Shown: positions 43,368 through 61,814, counted from the first letter of the stretch. The stretch: 64,000 nt of DNA from Flaccisagitta enflata (GCA_965153355.1 OZ231126.1:81592001-81656000); one strand, 5' to 3'. Program-made: numbers and translations. Notes: generated by a model from the sequence alone, not told the origin.

Positions 43368-44057
43368 AGAAGGGAGGAAGACAAATGAACAAAGAGACAA
43401 AAAAACAAGGCCAAGCAGGCGGTGGGTACGGTGGTGTATAAGTAGGCGGTGTATCGATAAGGTGCGACGTGTGGATCGTCAAACGAATGCGTTACCGACA
43501 GACCAACCAACCGACCGACCGACCAACCGACCGACGGACACAGTCATTTATAGAGGTGCTGAAGTATTAAGGTAGTTCCGACAGTCAGAACTATGTTCAT
43601 AAAAAATGAACGAAGTTCCGACGTCGGAACTTCGTGAAAAATTGAACAACAGCTTCTCATTTGACTGTCGTAACTATGTGAAGGAAAAATGATTGAGTAA
43701 ATACTACAAGATACTCAATTTGATCATCTAAACAAGGTTCTTCCTTTGCTCATCGTTAATATTTCTTTTTTGGTCAAGCCGTCCATGCAGTGACTGGAAA
43801 CTTTGACTATCCAATAAAGGACTGATACAACTTGGAGAAAACAAGGTCTTCCTTTACTCATCGTTATCATTTTTAGTTGTGGACACGCAACTCTATAAGA
43901 GGCTTTGTCCGTCCATCTGTCTGTTGGTCCATCTGTCCGTCATGGTGATTGAGTCAGAAAGTGTGAAAACGCGCATTTCCGCCCCTGCCCACCCATCCGC
44001 AACTGGTATTGGCTGTGTATCCAGCCTTGTTCTTTGGTCAAAGGGTCTGCCAAAGCG

Positions 44058-44154
<97 letters not shown>

Positions 44155-44297
44155 ATTTAGGAACATGAAGAAAAAAAAAATGAAAAGGGAAAGGGACTAT
44201 GGGATGATCACGACAAGAATGGACAGGCAAGGACATGGTTACAGACGGACAGACAGACAGACAGATAGATGGGGTAGACAAACAGACAGAAAGAGAG

Positions 44298-44376
<79 letters not shown>

Positions 44377-47300
44377 TTTAAGCATAGTATGAAAGTGGTT
44401 GAGTTCACATAGTTTCGACAGAGACATTGAAGGAGAATGCACGTAGTTACGACGTCGTAACTACGTGCATTTAGAACAAACACAAACATTTCTTACCAGC
44501 ATTGTCGCAACTACGTGGTTGCCCCGAGGTGCTTTGTCGCGCCTAAAAAGACACACACACATACACTCCTAAAAACACACTTGTAAACAAAAAGAAACCA
44601 ATGAACGAAGAAAGACGTGAATAAAAGATACAATATATCTTTTACCACAAAGTCAGACGTGAATAAAACATAAAATACATCTTTAACCACAAAGTTAGGG
44701 GTCATAGCCTAAGTTTGGATTTGTATGTATATGAGTGGAAGCGTATGCTTTACAGGAATTTAGTTATTTGCACTTTACTAGATAAAAATATTCAACAATT
44801 TTGAAAGACCTGTTTTACTAAAAAATTTTCTTTTAATAACATTTTTATTCTTGTTGCACATTTCATATAAAAAAAAAAGAAATATTAAACATAGAATAAA
44901 GCGGAATAAGACACAATGAAAATCATCATCTTTTTTACCAAAATCAAGTAATTCACCTAATAGCACATGTCACTTTAGATAGTTAACAGAAAAAATTGAT
45001 GCAAAACCTCATAAAAAAAAGTTAGTGATTTTTCTTCTAACAAGTGACGCGGGGTCACAATATAGTGGCGGCCGGTTAGGCAGGGGCATCCAACCCCCAT
45101 CCACACCCCAACCTATCCCCAACACTCACACAATGCAACTTAAAACCTCTTTTCACATTTGATAAGCTTTCAGCTCAGTGTAGTGGTTAGCACTACTCTG
45201 GACAACAAAGGTTAGTCCGTAGATCGTTAAATCCTTGTATCGGTTTTGCAAATTGAGTCATTGGATAAATCTTAAATCTTCGTGCTACCCATATAATTTC
45301 ATTTATGAATTTTCTGTTCTGATTTGAATTATAGGGGATGACGTCGCCCATTGCTGACCGATGGGGGGCTGAGGCATCTCAGAATCTAAATGTTAGCCCC
45401 TTCACTTACACTTTGTTAGAAGGCCAGGTTCATTGTTACATTTTGGGGTTTTGAGTAAATGAATAACTATCCAGTATACAAGCACATTTCATATACCAAT
45501 AGCAACTTTCAAGCCCAATCTTTCATGCTTTTTACATAATCAACCTGATTTTTATCTTGGCACCATGCTGTTAAAGTGAAAAACTTCTTTAGAGTTCAGT
45601 TTTTCTCCAGAAGTCAGAATTGACAATGTGGTGGCTAGATTGGGTTTGGATTGATTTAGATAGATTGGGCTCTTTTTGTGCCTATGGAGGATGAAAAAAC
45701 ATGGGAAACATATCTTTGGTGAATGTACAAATGAATGATTGAATTATTACAAGCTCAATCGTATTTCCAAATGATTGTGATTTTTACCAAATCTGTACAG
45801 TAGATCTCGTCTAGACTTGAGATAACGGGGGCAAGCATTGTAGAAGAAGAAATGAAGCCAGGGGAGTGATATTTGAAACATGGACTAACCAGTTGCCCAA
45901 GGGCAATATGCGGTACTCGTTGCCCTGCTATGAATGTTAGTGATTATAGGTGATTGGTAGCAGGGCAGCGGCCCCGAAGGGGACGATGTCCTGTAGAACA
46001 CAGGGGAACTTTCGTTTGTTTGTTTTTTCGTTCATCCGTCCGTCTGTGTGTGCAGATTTGAGCCTCCTGGCTGGGATTTGAGACTCAAGGCTGGGATTAG
46101 AACTTCCAGGCTGGGATTTGAACCTTGAGGCTGGGATTTGAGTCTTGAGGCTGGGATTGGAGCCTCGAGGCTGGGATTTGAGCCTTGAGACTAGGACTTG
46201 ATCCTCGAGGCCAGAATTAGCCTCCAGGCTGGAATTTCCTCTCGTGGAGTAGGATTGAGCCTCAGGCTGGTTGACTCTAGCTGGGATTTGAGCCTCTGGC
46301 TGGGATTTGAGCCTCTCTTGGCCTGGGATTTGAGCCTCGGGTGATTTGAGCCTCAAGGCTGGGATTTGAGCCTCGGGGCTGGGATTTGTGCCTCGAGGCT
46401 GGGATTTGAGCTTCAAGGCTGGGATTTGAGCCGAGGCTTGGATTTGAGCCTAGTGGCTGAAATTTGAGCCCCAAGACTGGGATTTAAGCCTCGAGGCTGG
46501 GATTTGAAGCCCTAGGCAGGGGGGACCGATAAACGAACGAACAAAAGTTCCCCTGTGTTCTACAGGACATCGTCCCCTTCGGGGCCGCTGCCCAATAAAG
46601 GGATGCTTTATTGCCCATGATATCTGGTTGCCATGGAAACGCATTTCTATGTATTTTTGCTAAAATATCAATATTTTGAGAATTTTTTTGAGGGAACATT
46701 TCTTAAAATCAAATTTACAATTACTACAGTGTGATCTGTAAGAATGCTGCTCGTTTAGCGGTTGCTTAGGGTTGTCACACATGGATACGCCCCTAGCAAC
46801 GGCCAAACGGCATTCTTCACACAGACCACGTTGAGAGTGGCACGGCAAACTGTTTTAGCAATATTTAAGCTCTCCAAATGCTAATATTTTGGCAAACCTA
46901 TGAAATGCATTTTATGTGTTTCCAGTATGTTTAGGCAGAATTAAGCATGCGGTGTCTTTGATCCAAATATCGCTTCCCTGCCTTCATTTGTCTTTCCACA
47001 ATGCTTGCCCCCGTTATCTCAAGTCTAGATGAGATCTACTGTATCTTATGAACAGTAATAAGTCATTTATTGTTAAGTTTGACAATTTTTAGGTATTATA
47101 CTTGATATTATCATCATCCTGTTATCTATATACTTATATTTACAGTAAGTTTTTGCAGAGGGGCGGAATGTTCGCTGGAATAATGTTTGCTGTCATTGGA
47201 TCAATAGTTATGCCTTTTTTCTTTTTTTAGTTGAAAAGCTTAACATGGTGATAATGAAAAATAAAAAACATATCTAGAATCGTGAGACGCTCGCCTTTAA

Positions 47301-47745
47301 TATGATTATAGATTCGACGTTATGTTTGTATTATATAAAAATTGTTTATTACAAATGTAACTAAAAAGTGAGAAAAAGCAAAAAATATCATTGAAGAAAG
47401 TCCCATTTAGCCAAACCATACGCAATTAATAATTTGAAATATCGACTTTTTTCCCTGGATTCTCATACAACATGCTGTGACAATGATTCAAGCTACATTT
47501 GAGAAATTTACCTCATTTTCTTGATATTTTATTAATTGCATGAAATATCAAAACCTTAGTTTGACCAACATCATGTGCTCGCATAAAGCCGCAGATCGAG
47601 ATTTAACTACCCCTGATATATATCTACCGGTGTGCAAAAGCTCAATACGAGCAGTAGCGTCAGCTAGCGTCAGCTCGCTTTTAAAGATATTCCTCAAACA
47701 TGCAAATTAAGTAAATGCAAAATGAAATTTATTTGGTATTGATTG

Positions 47746-47805
<60 letters not shown>

Positions 47806-47948
47806 GATTTTTCTCATTTTGCATTTCGACTAGTCAGAAGTTCCATACATTGACTGTTTTTAGTCGTGGACGTTTTCGTCTGGCAGTCACAGATAGCATC
47901 TCTCAACTTGCCCTGCCCTAACTTTTCATCTCTCTCTATCTCTCTCCT

Positions 47949-48001
<53 letters not shown>

Positions 48002-48073
48002 TCTCTCTCTCGTCTTCTCCTTCTTCTTCCTGTTCTTCTTCCTGTTCTTCTTCTGCTTCTTCTTCTTCTTCCC
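40813..48073. repeat. Right arm of the giant palindrome (carries the empty sites)
   Basis: Collinear inverse of the left arm without the 4.06-kb and 617-bp insertions. It contains (GTT)n at 41,765-41,900, (GA)n tracts at 43,283, 44,065, 44,300 and 47,752, the minisatellite element at 45,955-46,590 with many irregular units, and (CT)n at 47,930-48,010. No gene. Confidence 0.85.
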
Positions 48074-48294
48074 ACACACACACACACTAATACGGGAGGC
48101 AATTCACCATTTTTTTTCTTTCACATTGTATTGAACATTAATCAAAATTGTGATATAATCTCCCCGACGGTCGTCGAACCTCCAGTTGGTTAGCTCAAGC
48201 CGGTTCGTCTCGGTCGGGGTCTAGGTCTGGGTCGCTCCAGCTTTTATACTGGACTTCCTAATCAAGATATTCTCTTTTTTTCTTTCTGTCTTTC

Positions 48295-50415
<2,121 letters not shown>

Positions 50416-50582
50416 AAACAAGGCCGGATACACGGCAATCCAGTCGCGGACGGTTGGGCAGGAGCAGTAATGCAAAAAAACCGCTCGGAATTCAAAAATG
50501 TGACGGACCGACCGACGGACCGACCTACCGACCTAGCGACCGACATGGCAAGGTGAAGAGTCGCGTGTCCGCGACTAAAAAA
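50416..50582 (+). mobile_element. Short hairpin-ended element, best AGTCGC example
   Basis: Head AACAAGGCCGGATACACGGC. The word AGTCGCGGAC (50,442-50,451) is the exact reverse complement of GTCCGCGACT (50,567-50,576). Hairpin AGTCGC - GTGTCC - GCGACT, then AAAAAA. 167 bp in all, non-coding. Confidence 0.8.
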
Positions 50583-50951
50583 GAAAAATATTGAGTAGAT
50601 TTTCTTTCTCGACAACGATTTTTTTTTTGTTTTGTTTTTGAGCGACCCGTTTCTGCTTGATATCTCCCCCCCCCCTCCCTTTTCCTTTAGAAATCCGTCG
50701 GACCATGGGAAGCCAATGAGTTATTTGCTGGTGATTGTTCCTGAACACTGGCCCGGCCAGTGGCCGCTCCCAAGTTCTCACTTCCTAACTCCCGCCCATC
50801 GTCGAAGGCCAAGTCAATCACTGAAAGGAAATGATGATGAAGGTTTCCTCATGTGATATCACCTCTTGATTGGTCAATGATGAACAAGCCCAACAGGCCA
50901 ACAGTCGCGTGATCCGTTTTGCAGACACCTGAATACGTACATACTCCCTCC

Positions 50952-51000
50952 TTTCTTCCTTCCTTCCTTCCTTCCTTCCTTCCTTCCTTCCTTCCTTCCT
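50952..51000. repeat. (TTCC)n microsatellite
   Basis: Eleven or more TTCC units. Confidence 0.95.
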
Positions 51001-51099
51001 ACACCCAATACCCAATACTTTCCTACTTAATATCACAAATTAAACACTAGAAACAACTTTTTTGACTTGATAGTCCCCGAAAAAGCCCGAATTTTAAAA

Positions 51100-52290
51100 A
51101 TTTGACCTACCGACCTCTTGACCAACACGGCAAGTTCTAGAGCCGCGTGCACGCAACTAAAAAGAATCGTTCGTTGCACTTTTTAAAAGTACACTTAAGG
51201 AACTTTTGGCCTCCGCCTCTCAGGGAAGACACCCATAGTACCCGGCCCACTCGGGTGTGTCAATATGCAAAAGGTCTTTTGATCAGCTCATCATCATCAA
51301 GGAGCATGAAGACACTAATTACAAGGTACTTACCGTTTTTATTTTTTTCAATTTCAATCATCTTCCGCTTTTTTAAGGCATTAAAAGATAGTCAAAAATA
51401 TATATACTTTTAGCGACTGCACCAAGTATTGTTGAAAATGAGACTAATAAATCATTTTGAAAATTATGTTTTTTTCTATTACTAAATCATCTTGTATAAA
51501 TTTTTATAGTATGAAGAATAAAAGAACCAATGTGTTTTGATTCTTTTCCTTGTCATCAATAATCCAGGTGCAAAACCAGCTGCACTACAATATACAAATT
51601 CGGGGCTAAATGAGGATTTACAAAAAAACGGAAATTTGGAAAAAAAAAATGGTAAGTATCTTAGAATTAATGTCCCAACAATCCCTGATGATGATCATCT
51701 GATCAAAAAACCTTTTGCATATGGACACACCCGACCGGCCCACCTCTAAAAACAGACTCACAGCATGGCTAGGCAAAGAGGTGTGTTCAAATTTACAACA
51801 GTTCACGATCGAGACTTTTGGCTCGTACGTCGAGAAGCATGACATCAGCTAGTATTTTAAATTTCAGGACAATCGCATCAATAGTTTAGAAGTTACGGAC
51901 TTTTTCATACTTAAAAAGTAAAAGAGAGAACCAATGTGCTTTTTTTCAGTTCTCTCTTTGAACTCCTCTCAATCAAATTTTTCAAATCTTTTGAAAAAAG
52001 TAAGGTTACAGGATTTTAGAATTAGGCGAAGTAAATAATTTCCTATCGATAGGACCTCACTTTTGAAAACCATTTTTCAAAAAAAATTTTGTGATTTTTT
52101 GTTTGTTTCTTGAGTCCTCGAGGCGCGACATGGGCAATGTTGTTTCAACTTTCATAAAAATTTTATAAGTTTTTTGAAAAAAAATGAAAGTACAAAATTT
52201 TGGATCTAGGCGAATCAAACAATTTCCTATCGATTGCACCCCACTTTTGAAAAACATTTTTCTTCTTAGGGGCCCCTGAGAAGAAAATAA
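51100..52290. repeat. Dispersed AT-rich repeats
   Basis: Contains a hairpin-element tail (51,125-51,165, GAGCCGCGTGCACGCAACTA), a segment like 14,520-14,700 (51,270-51,440), and two copies of the ATTTCCTATCGAT phrase (52,035 and 52,210). No gene. Confidence 0.5.
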
Positions 52291-53092
52291 TGACATTTAC
52301 TTAAAGCCGATGGCGGGTGAAATTGAATCTCCGTCGAACAAAACCAAGAATGCCTAGATCAGTGGTAATTTGCGCCTTCAATGACTCTCAACACTTCAGG
52401 GGGCGAGTTTTTTTCAAAACGAGATGCGCTCCCAGCCTTAGAAATTCTAAGTTGTAGCTTGTCCCCTAGCATGGCTTACTCCTAATCAACGGCCGAATCC
52501 ATCAGTACCACCATCAAGAATGAAATCCCAGACCATTGCAATTGAATGATGCATCACAGACGCAATCATGGAGGAAGACGGTAACGTTCACATGCGCGAT
52601 AAGGTGGGGGGGCAATTATGCAAAAAGAGTTGGCCAACGAGGACTGGTACGGATGGATGGACCGATAGATGATAGCCCGTTGGACGGACTGGTTGGCATT
52701 GACGTCATCAAAATGTCAAATTGAGACATGCAAATTATGCTCAATTTGTCAAGGAAATGTTAATAAAGATCATAATCATGAAGGCAAAAGCGACTTAGTG
52801 GAAGAATGATTGAAATTGATTGATGAAGGAATGATCGGAGTAAGTGATTGGACTGAATAAAGTGTTAGTTAAGGCAGAAGTTTGAATGTTCCCCAGCACA
52901 GACAGAGCATCTAGCATGTGTTGCACAACATCGCGTGCATGTGTGCATGTGTGCGACCAAACCTGCAACACATTTTACCAAAAACATTATCAGCCCCATG
53001 ACCTCATCCAAATTTTTCTTCTTTTCGTGTTTTCTGGCCGATGCTTTGCGTATGAGTAACTTCAAATCTCTGCCTTTGTTTTTGTCGCTGTC
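52291..53092. other. No gene seen
   Basis: Mixed sequence upstream of the retrotransposon, with no recognisable frame. Confidence 0.4.
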
Positions 53093-53164
53093 TCTCTTTC
53101 TTTCTTTCTGTCTTTCTTTCTGTCTCTCTTTCTCTTTCTCTTTCTCTCTCTCTCTCTCTCTCTC
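53093..53164. repeat. (TTTC/CT)n tract at the 5' junction of the retrotransposon
   Basis: CT-rich microsatellite ending 8 bp before the ATG of the reverse transcriptase frame. It contains no stop in that frame back to 53,056. Confidence 0.9.
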
Positions 53165-56161
53165 ACACTGTAATGAAAAGATACAGGGTAAATGGAGACA
53201 AAGATAGCATAAATAAGGCCATATTCATACTGAAAAACAAGATCTCAGCAGTGGCAATTAAACTGAGAAGATATGTGACACAGGAGAAATCCAAAAAGCA
53301 AAATGAGACCTTTAAAAAAGATAGAAAGCAATTCTATAGAGATATTGAGCCGAATGAAAAGAACAATATACCTTCCCCCCCCTCGGAAAATGATCTCCGC
53401 GAATTCTGGGGCAACAAAATCTTTGGTGTGAGTGATCTTTACAACCCGAATGCGGATTGGATCCCTGAGTGGCGAAAAAAGTATGATGATGTCCCTGTCC
53501 AGCAATGGAGTGGTATAAATGAGCATGATTTTTTGTGTCAACTTAACCGCCAGATGAATTGGAAAGCCCCAGGTATAGACTTGTTGCCCAATTACTGGCT
53601 CAAAACCATTACGACCATCCACCCACTAATGACCTCTGCCCTTGATGCACTCATGAAAAACCCTGATTCCCTGCCACAGTGGGTTGTGACCGGAAGGACA
53701 ACATTATTACCAAAAAACAGTGATACCCATAGCGCAAAGAATTTCCGCCCTATTACCTGCCTAACAACAACTTGGAAAACTCTTACAGGAATCCTGGCAA
53801 CAAAAGTCGAGAAGCACCTTGAGGATCTGGATATCCTAGCACCTGAACAGCAAGGGGCTAGAAGAGGCTCTTATGGCACTAAGAAGCAACTTATAATTAA
53901 CAAAACAATACTAGAGCATGCTATGAAGTTTCGCCGTAACCTATCCATAACATATATTGATTATCAAAAGGCTTACGACTCTGTCCCCCACCCCTGGATA
54001 ATAGAAACACTGAGCACATATAAAGTAAGCCCTATAATAATCAGATTTCTGGAACATGCCATGACGATGTGGGAGATAAAGCTAATCCTAAGACATGATA
54101 ATGGTGTGCTGGAAGTACCTAATGTAAAAATCAAAAGAGGTATTTTCCAGGGAGATACTTTATCACCCCTCCTTTTCGTAATTGCCATTAATCCACTCTC
54201 CCACCTCCTTAATCAAAGTGGACAAGGATACAAGATTGACAATGTCAGCTTTTCACATATTTTATATATGGACGACATAAAGACTTTCTCTGGCAATAGT
54301 AAGGGTGGAAAGGAGATGCTAAATATCATGTTTGAGTTTACAAGAGACATAGGTATGGCATTTGGCATCGACAAATGCAAAGTTCTTAACATTGTCCGTG
54401 GTAAATATCAAAAGGTGGGTGATGTGATGCTACCAGATGGTGAGGTTATAAAGGAGATGGAGAAGGAAGAGATCTATAAATATTTGGGTGTCGTTGAATC
54501 AGTAACAATCAAACATGCGGAAATGAAAGAAAAGACCTTGGGTGTTTTCAAAAAAAGGCTGAAAAGTATCCTAAACACTGAACTTAATGCAAAGAATATC
54601 ATGATTGCTATTGGTGAATACGCACTCCCGGTCCTTACTTACACATTTGGGGTACTTAACTGGACTGAGGAAGAGATAAAAGGTGCTGATATAACTATGA
54701 GAAAAAACCTCAACCTCTTTCGAATGTTCCCAATACGAAGTGACGTGGATAGACTAAACCTGCCAAGAAGCATGGGGGGTCGGGGGCTTTTATCTGCATG
54801 GGACAGCTACAAGTGCACCATGGTTAGACTCTCCCACTATCTGCTTGGGTCAACAGACAAACAGACCAAAAAATGTGCAGAATTCGATCAAACTACCCTC
54901 TTCTCGATATCCAAAAAGGCAAAAAAGTTTTCCGACACTGTAACACCACAAATCCCCCCTAACATCCAAGATAAACCAATATTAAGACAGGCCAAAATTG
55001 TTGCTAATAAATTCAAAGAGGCTCTGCATAAAGATAAACTCGAAAAATTCCTCAATAAACCCCAGCATGGAGTCTTTTTCAGACAAATGAAAGCAAATGA
55101 TCTTAATGTCAAGAAAAGTCTGTCTTGGTTAGATAAGTGTCATCTATCACCCCAATCTGAGGGCTACATCTGTGCAATGCAAGAATTAGCTATATTTACC
55201 AAGTGGCACGAAGTACATATCCTAAAAAATTCCACTTCTGACAAATGTAGAATATGTGGAAAAGAACCTGAAACCACAACCCATCTATTAGCTGGGTGCG
55301 ATGTACTAGCAAAAAAGGAATACCTGGATAGACATAATCAGGTAGCCCAGTATATCCACCACAGCGTGTGTAAGTCCTTTAATTTCCCAACAGAAAAAAA
55401 GTGGCACCTACATAAACCCACTGAAGTTGTAATGGACCAAAAGGTGGAAATTATATGGGATATGATACTCGCCACCGACCGGCAAGTTGGAGCAAACAGA
55501 CCCGATTTGGTTATAAGAGATAAAGCAAATAAGAAAGTCTACATAATTGATGTCAGCTGCCCAAGTGATGTCAATGTCATTGCTAAAGAAAATGAGAAAA
55601 TTGCTAAATACAGTGGCCTGAGGGTTGAGTTGGCCAAAATGTGGGAAAGTGAGAGTGTTGTCATACCAGTTATAATTGGAGGACTTGGTTGTTTATCTGA
55701 GAAATTCACGGACTACATTAACCAAATCCCTGCTGAGATATCTGCAGAACTATGTCAAAAGATAACTATGTTGGGGAGCGAAAAAATCCTGAGGTCATGC
55801 CTATCAAGAAGATAATCCTCACGTATCTATATCCATGCTGGGTGGTCTGATCCTTCTATAGTATTGCCCCTGCTCACGATTGACATATGATTGGAATTGC
55901 CATTACGGCTAAAGTTGATGCTGCCATGTGTATGGACTGGTGTTACCATTATGGCTCAAATCGTTTGTTCAAATTTGAATTTTGTTGGATTACATATGAA
56001 GTGGACTACATGAATCAAAACCGCACCATTACCAAAAGAATGGAAATAACAAAAAGAAAAAAAAAACATTCTGAAATGCCCTTAGGATTAGGTTGATCCT
56101 CGGCTATCAGTCTCATATTACCAAGACAGTTCAAAGACAGTTCTTGTGCAAATACATGTAT

Positions 56162-56164
<3 letters not shown>
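53165..56164 (+). mobile_element. 5'-truncated non-LTR retrotransposon, R2/NeSL-type, between (CT)n tracts
   Basis: The element consists of an intact coding frame (53,173-55,815) and about 350 bp of 3' sequence, bounded by CT repeats on both sides (53,093-53,164 and 56,165-56,250). No N-terminal zinc-finger or Myb region precedes the reverse transcriptase, so the 5' end is probably lost. The 3' part ends without an obvious poly(A), which is common for R2-type elements. Confidence 0.8.
53173..55815 (+). CDS. Reverse transcriptase with restriction-like endonuclease
   Basis: 880 codons without interruption. The reverse transcriptase domain spans about residues 165-445: LLPK and NFRPITCL (179-197); motif A YIDYQKAYDSV with D263 and D269; motif B GIFQGDTLSPLLF (323-335); motif C YMDD at 365-368; then GMAFGIDKCKVL and YKYLGV. 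All catalytic aspartates are present. A thumb-like region follows. The C-terminus has the CCHC finger typical of R2-clade proteins (C692-x2-C695-x8-H704-x4-C709) and a PD-(D/E)xK-like endonuclease, RPD at 776-778 and IIDVSCPSD with D793, then IIGGLG. Such proteins nick target DNA and prime cDNA synthesis on the nick (target-primed reverse transcription). The N-terminus (REFWGNKIFG...NADWIPEW) matches the pre-RT region of this group, but the upstream DNA-binding domain is absent. The frame is intact enough to be recent. Confidence 0.92.
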   Translation: MKRYRVNGDKDSINKAIFILKNKISAVAIKLRRYVTQEKSKKQNETFKKDRKQFYRDIEPNEKNNIPSPPSENDLREFWGNKIFGVSDLYNPNADWIPEWRKKYDDVPVQQWSGINEHDFLCQLNRQMNWKAPGIDLLPNYWLKTITTIHPLMTSALDALMKNPDSLPQWVVTGRTTLLPKNSDTHSAKNFRPITCLTTTWKTLTGILATKVEKHLEDLDILAPEQQGARRGSYGTKKQLIINKTILEHAMKFRRNLSITYIDYQKAYDSVPHPWIIETLSTYKVSPIIIRFLEHAMTMWEIKLILRHDNGVLEVPNVKIKRGIFQGDTLSPLLFVIAINPLSHLLNQSGQGYKIDNVSFSHILYMDDIKTFSGNSKGGKEMLNIMFEFTRDIGMAFGIDKCKVLNIVRGKYQKVGDVMLPDGEVIKEMEKEEIYKYLGVVESVTIKHAEMKEKTLGVFKKRLKSILNTELNAKNIMIAIGEYALPVLTYTFGVLNWTEEEIKGADITMRKNLNLFRMFPIRSDVDRLNLPRSMGGRGLLSAWDSYKCTMVRLSHYLLGSTDKQTKKCAEFDQTTLFSISKKAKKFSDTVTPQIPPNIQDKPILRQAKIVANKFKEALHKDKLEKFLNKPQHGVFFRQMKANDLNVKKSLSWLDKCHLSPQSEGYICAMQELAIFTKWHEVHILKNSTSDKCRICGKEPETTTHLLAGCDVLAKKEYLDRHNQVAQYIHHSVCKSFNFPTEKKWHLHKPTEVVMDQKVEIIWDMILATDRQVGANRPDLVIRDKANKKVYIIDVSCPSDVNVIAKENEKIAKYSGLRVELAKMWESESVVIPVIIGGLGCLSEKFTDYINQIPAEISAELCQKITMLGSEKILRSCLSRR

Positions 56165-59465
<3,301 letters not shown>

Positions 59466-59485
59466 GAGAAGAGAGAGAGAGAAAG

Positions 59486-59521
<36 letters not shown>
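59466..59521. repeat. (GA)n microsatellite
   Basis: GA repeats with AAAG interruptions. Confidence 0.9.
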
Positions 59522-59526
<5 letters not shown>

Positions 59527-60075
59527 CAGAATGGAATAAAAAAAGTAAGAGGTGAAAAGTCTGTCTCTCTGTCTTTTTCTTTACCTTTTCTTTTGTCTGT
59601 CAGTCAGTAGGTCGTGACGGTTTTTGACCATGATGTCGAGTGACCGACACCATGGGGTGTGACTGTCGATTCCGACTGTCACACTTAAGTTCTCCCAACT
59701 CTACTCGAGTGTCCTAAAAAATGACCCTAAAATAGATGGAAGACGGACAGACGGACCCATGAACCGACCGTCAAACGCTACACAGCAACGTGAGGAGTCG
59801 CTTCATGCGCGAAAAAATATCCTCATTATTCAAATTTAGCTTCTTAGGTTTATGGCTTAGCCATGTGACATGTGCAACAATTCATCCTACATAAAACTCA
59901 TACAATGTGCATCACGCGGCAAAAATGACGCCAGAAAACTAATTTTTCATGCTTTTGCTAAAATTCTATTTTCAATCGCGTGCACGTGATTTTATAACCC
60001 GCTATATTCGCCAGTCTGTTAGTCTTCTTTTGTCCGAATTGCTTAGTTTTTTTGGCGATTACACGCGTTTTTTTT

Positions 60076-60606
60076 GGGCAGCGGTTCTGAAGGGGACGAA
60101 GTCCTGTCACTGCTGTCTCACACAAAGTTTGAGACAAGAATGACATAACTATGCGGTTTTTTGCCCCCCCCCCCCAGGCCCTCTCAGGCCTGAAATTTGC
60201 CCTCTCAGGCCTAAAATCTGGGCAGTGGCCCCAAAGGGGACAAAGTCCTGTAGAACACAGGGGACTTTCGTTTGACTGTTCGTTAGTTCGTTCGTTCCCC
60301 CAGGCTCTCTCAGGCCTGAAATCTGCCCTCTCAGGCCTGGAATCTGCCATCTCAGGCCTTGAATCTGCCCTCTCAGGCCTGGAGATTTACCCTTTCAGCC
60401 TGAAGACCTGCCTGTCAGCCACAAATCTGCCCTCTCAGGCCTGAAATCTGCCCTCTCAGATTCCAAGGCCTGAGAGGCAGACGAGCAGAATTTGGAGGCC
60501 TGAAGGCAGTTTCCAAACCTGAGAGGCCTAAGAAGTGAACCAAACGGACAAACGAAAGAAAGTCCCTGTGTTCTACAGGACTTCTTCCCCTCTGGGGCCG
60601 CTGCCC
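60076..60606 (+). mobile_element. GGGCAGCGG-type elements, two heads and one tail
   Basis: One head starts at 60,076 (GGGCAGCGGTTCTGAAGGGG) and a second at 60,220 (GGGCAGTGGCCCCAAAGGGG, then GTAGAACACAGGGG). The shared tail, GTTCTACAGGACTTCTTCCC...GCTGCCC, ends at 60,606. The core is the CTCTCAGGCCTGAAATCTGCC unit also found at 33.1-33.3 kb. Units after 60,380 are irregular and partly inverted. Confidence 0.7.
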
Positions 60607-61400
60607 AAAAAGGAAATCAGGAAAAAAAGCAGGAAGAAAGGAAGGAAGGAAGGAATTCAGAATCGAAGAGATATGTTCAAACTGTCAAGTTTATTCAAAA
60701 CTACCCTGAGCAATCGATTGATCACAGAGAATCCTTGGCATGAGCTGAGTTGGTTCTTGGTGATGATGCCCAAAGTGGTTATCGAAAATTTAGGCAAAAT
60801 TGTTTGTTTTTGCTTCTCTGCACTGTACTCTCCATCACGAAATTACAATCGTTTTCAGTTTTCTGATTTGGATACTTATTATGTGTGCTTATGTGGGGAG
60901 TGGGGTTTGAAGTGAGGATGGGGGTGGGATGCCCCTGCCCACCCGTCTGCAACGATATTGTGACCCTTCGTCACTTGTTTTTATTACTGCCCTTGCCCAA
61001 CAGGACGCGACTTGGGTAGCCGTGTATCCGGCCCTGTTTTCTTTTGTGCCAATCATCCATCAATATCACACTGTTGCATGCTTATTCCCAAGACACGGAT
61101 CTTATATATTCATTATTTTTTTATAATCTACATTCTTATCCTCTCATTATTCTATTGTATTCTATTCGCTATTCCCGCCTCAGCCTGAGGCTCAGGATTT
61201 TTCCTCTTATCGCATGTTTATACCGTTTGTAGTGCATCTTGGAACCTCGCTTTCCTTTCCTTTGCGCTTTTCGCGTGTTAAATGACGATACAACACGCGA
61301 TTTCACACTAAGAACAATAAATGGCTGATTGCATGCGTAAGCGCGCTTGCATGTTCGCGTCGGTGTGATAATCCCTCTGATAGCATTTGGGGTGAAGTAG
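60607..61400. other. No firm gene; two reversed element heads
   Basis: 60,905-60,980 is the inverse of the GTGAC-hairpin head seen at 26,330. 60,990-61,032 is the inverse head of an AGTCGC element. A plus-strand frame at about 60,673-60,915 has no recognisable domain. Confidence 0.4.
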
Positions 61401-61589
61401 GTCAAATGGACGTGTAGAACTTCCCCCTTTCAATACAACGAGGCCTTGGCTTTGGTCTCTGAAAAAATCGCAAACCTGGCCTCGCCTCGCGAGCTGATCC
61501 TTCGCGTCGCGACTGCGTTCGTCAATGCGTTCGAAAAAAATAGTTTAAATGAAAATTTGAGCTTTTTTTTCCAACTCGTCATCACCTGA
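61401..61589 (+). CDS. Coding-like open segment, possible terminal exon
   Basis: After TAG at 61,398-61,400, which could be a splice acceptor, 62 codons are open to TGA at 61,587. The peptide includes QYNEALALVSEKIANLASP and RELILRVATAFVNAFEKNS, an amphipathic-helix-like composition unlike the repeats around it. There is no in-frame ATG and the polypyrimidine tract is poor. I do not recognise it; it may be the last exon of an upstream gene or chance. Confidence 0.25.
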   Translation, partial: VKWTCRTSPFQYNEALALVSEKIANLASPRELILRVATAFVNAFEKNSLNENLSFFFQLVIT

Positions 61590-61714
61590 GTCGACCAACA
61601 GTGAGTCAAACACATTTGCTGATCCAGTAAAGATTTTCGCTCTGTGGGCCACTACTGAATGGCTGTTTTAGTGTTGTTGTGATGGTAAAAAGGTAAAGGA
61701 AGAAAACAACCACG

Positions 61715-61717
61715 ACG

Positions 61718-61814
<97 letters not shown>

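Noticed and set aside
60673-60915. Plus-strand frame MFKLSSLFKTTLSN...
   Set aside because: No recognisable domain, no splice or polyadenylation support, surrounded by element fragments.
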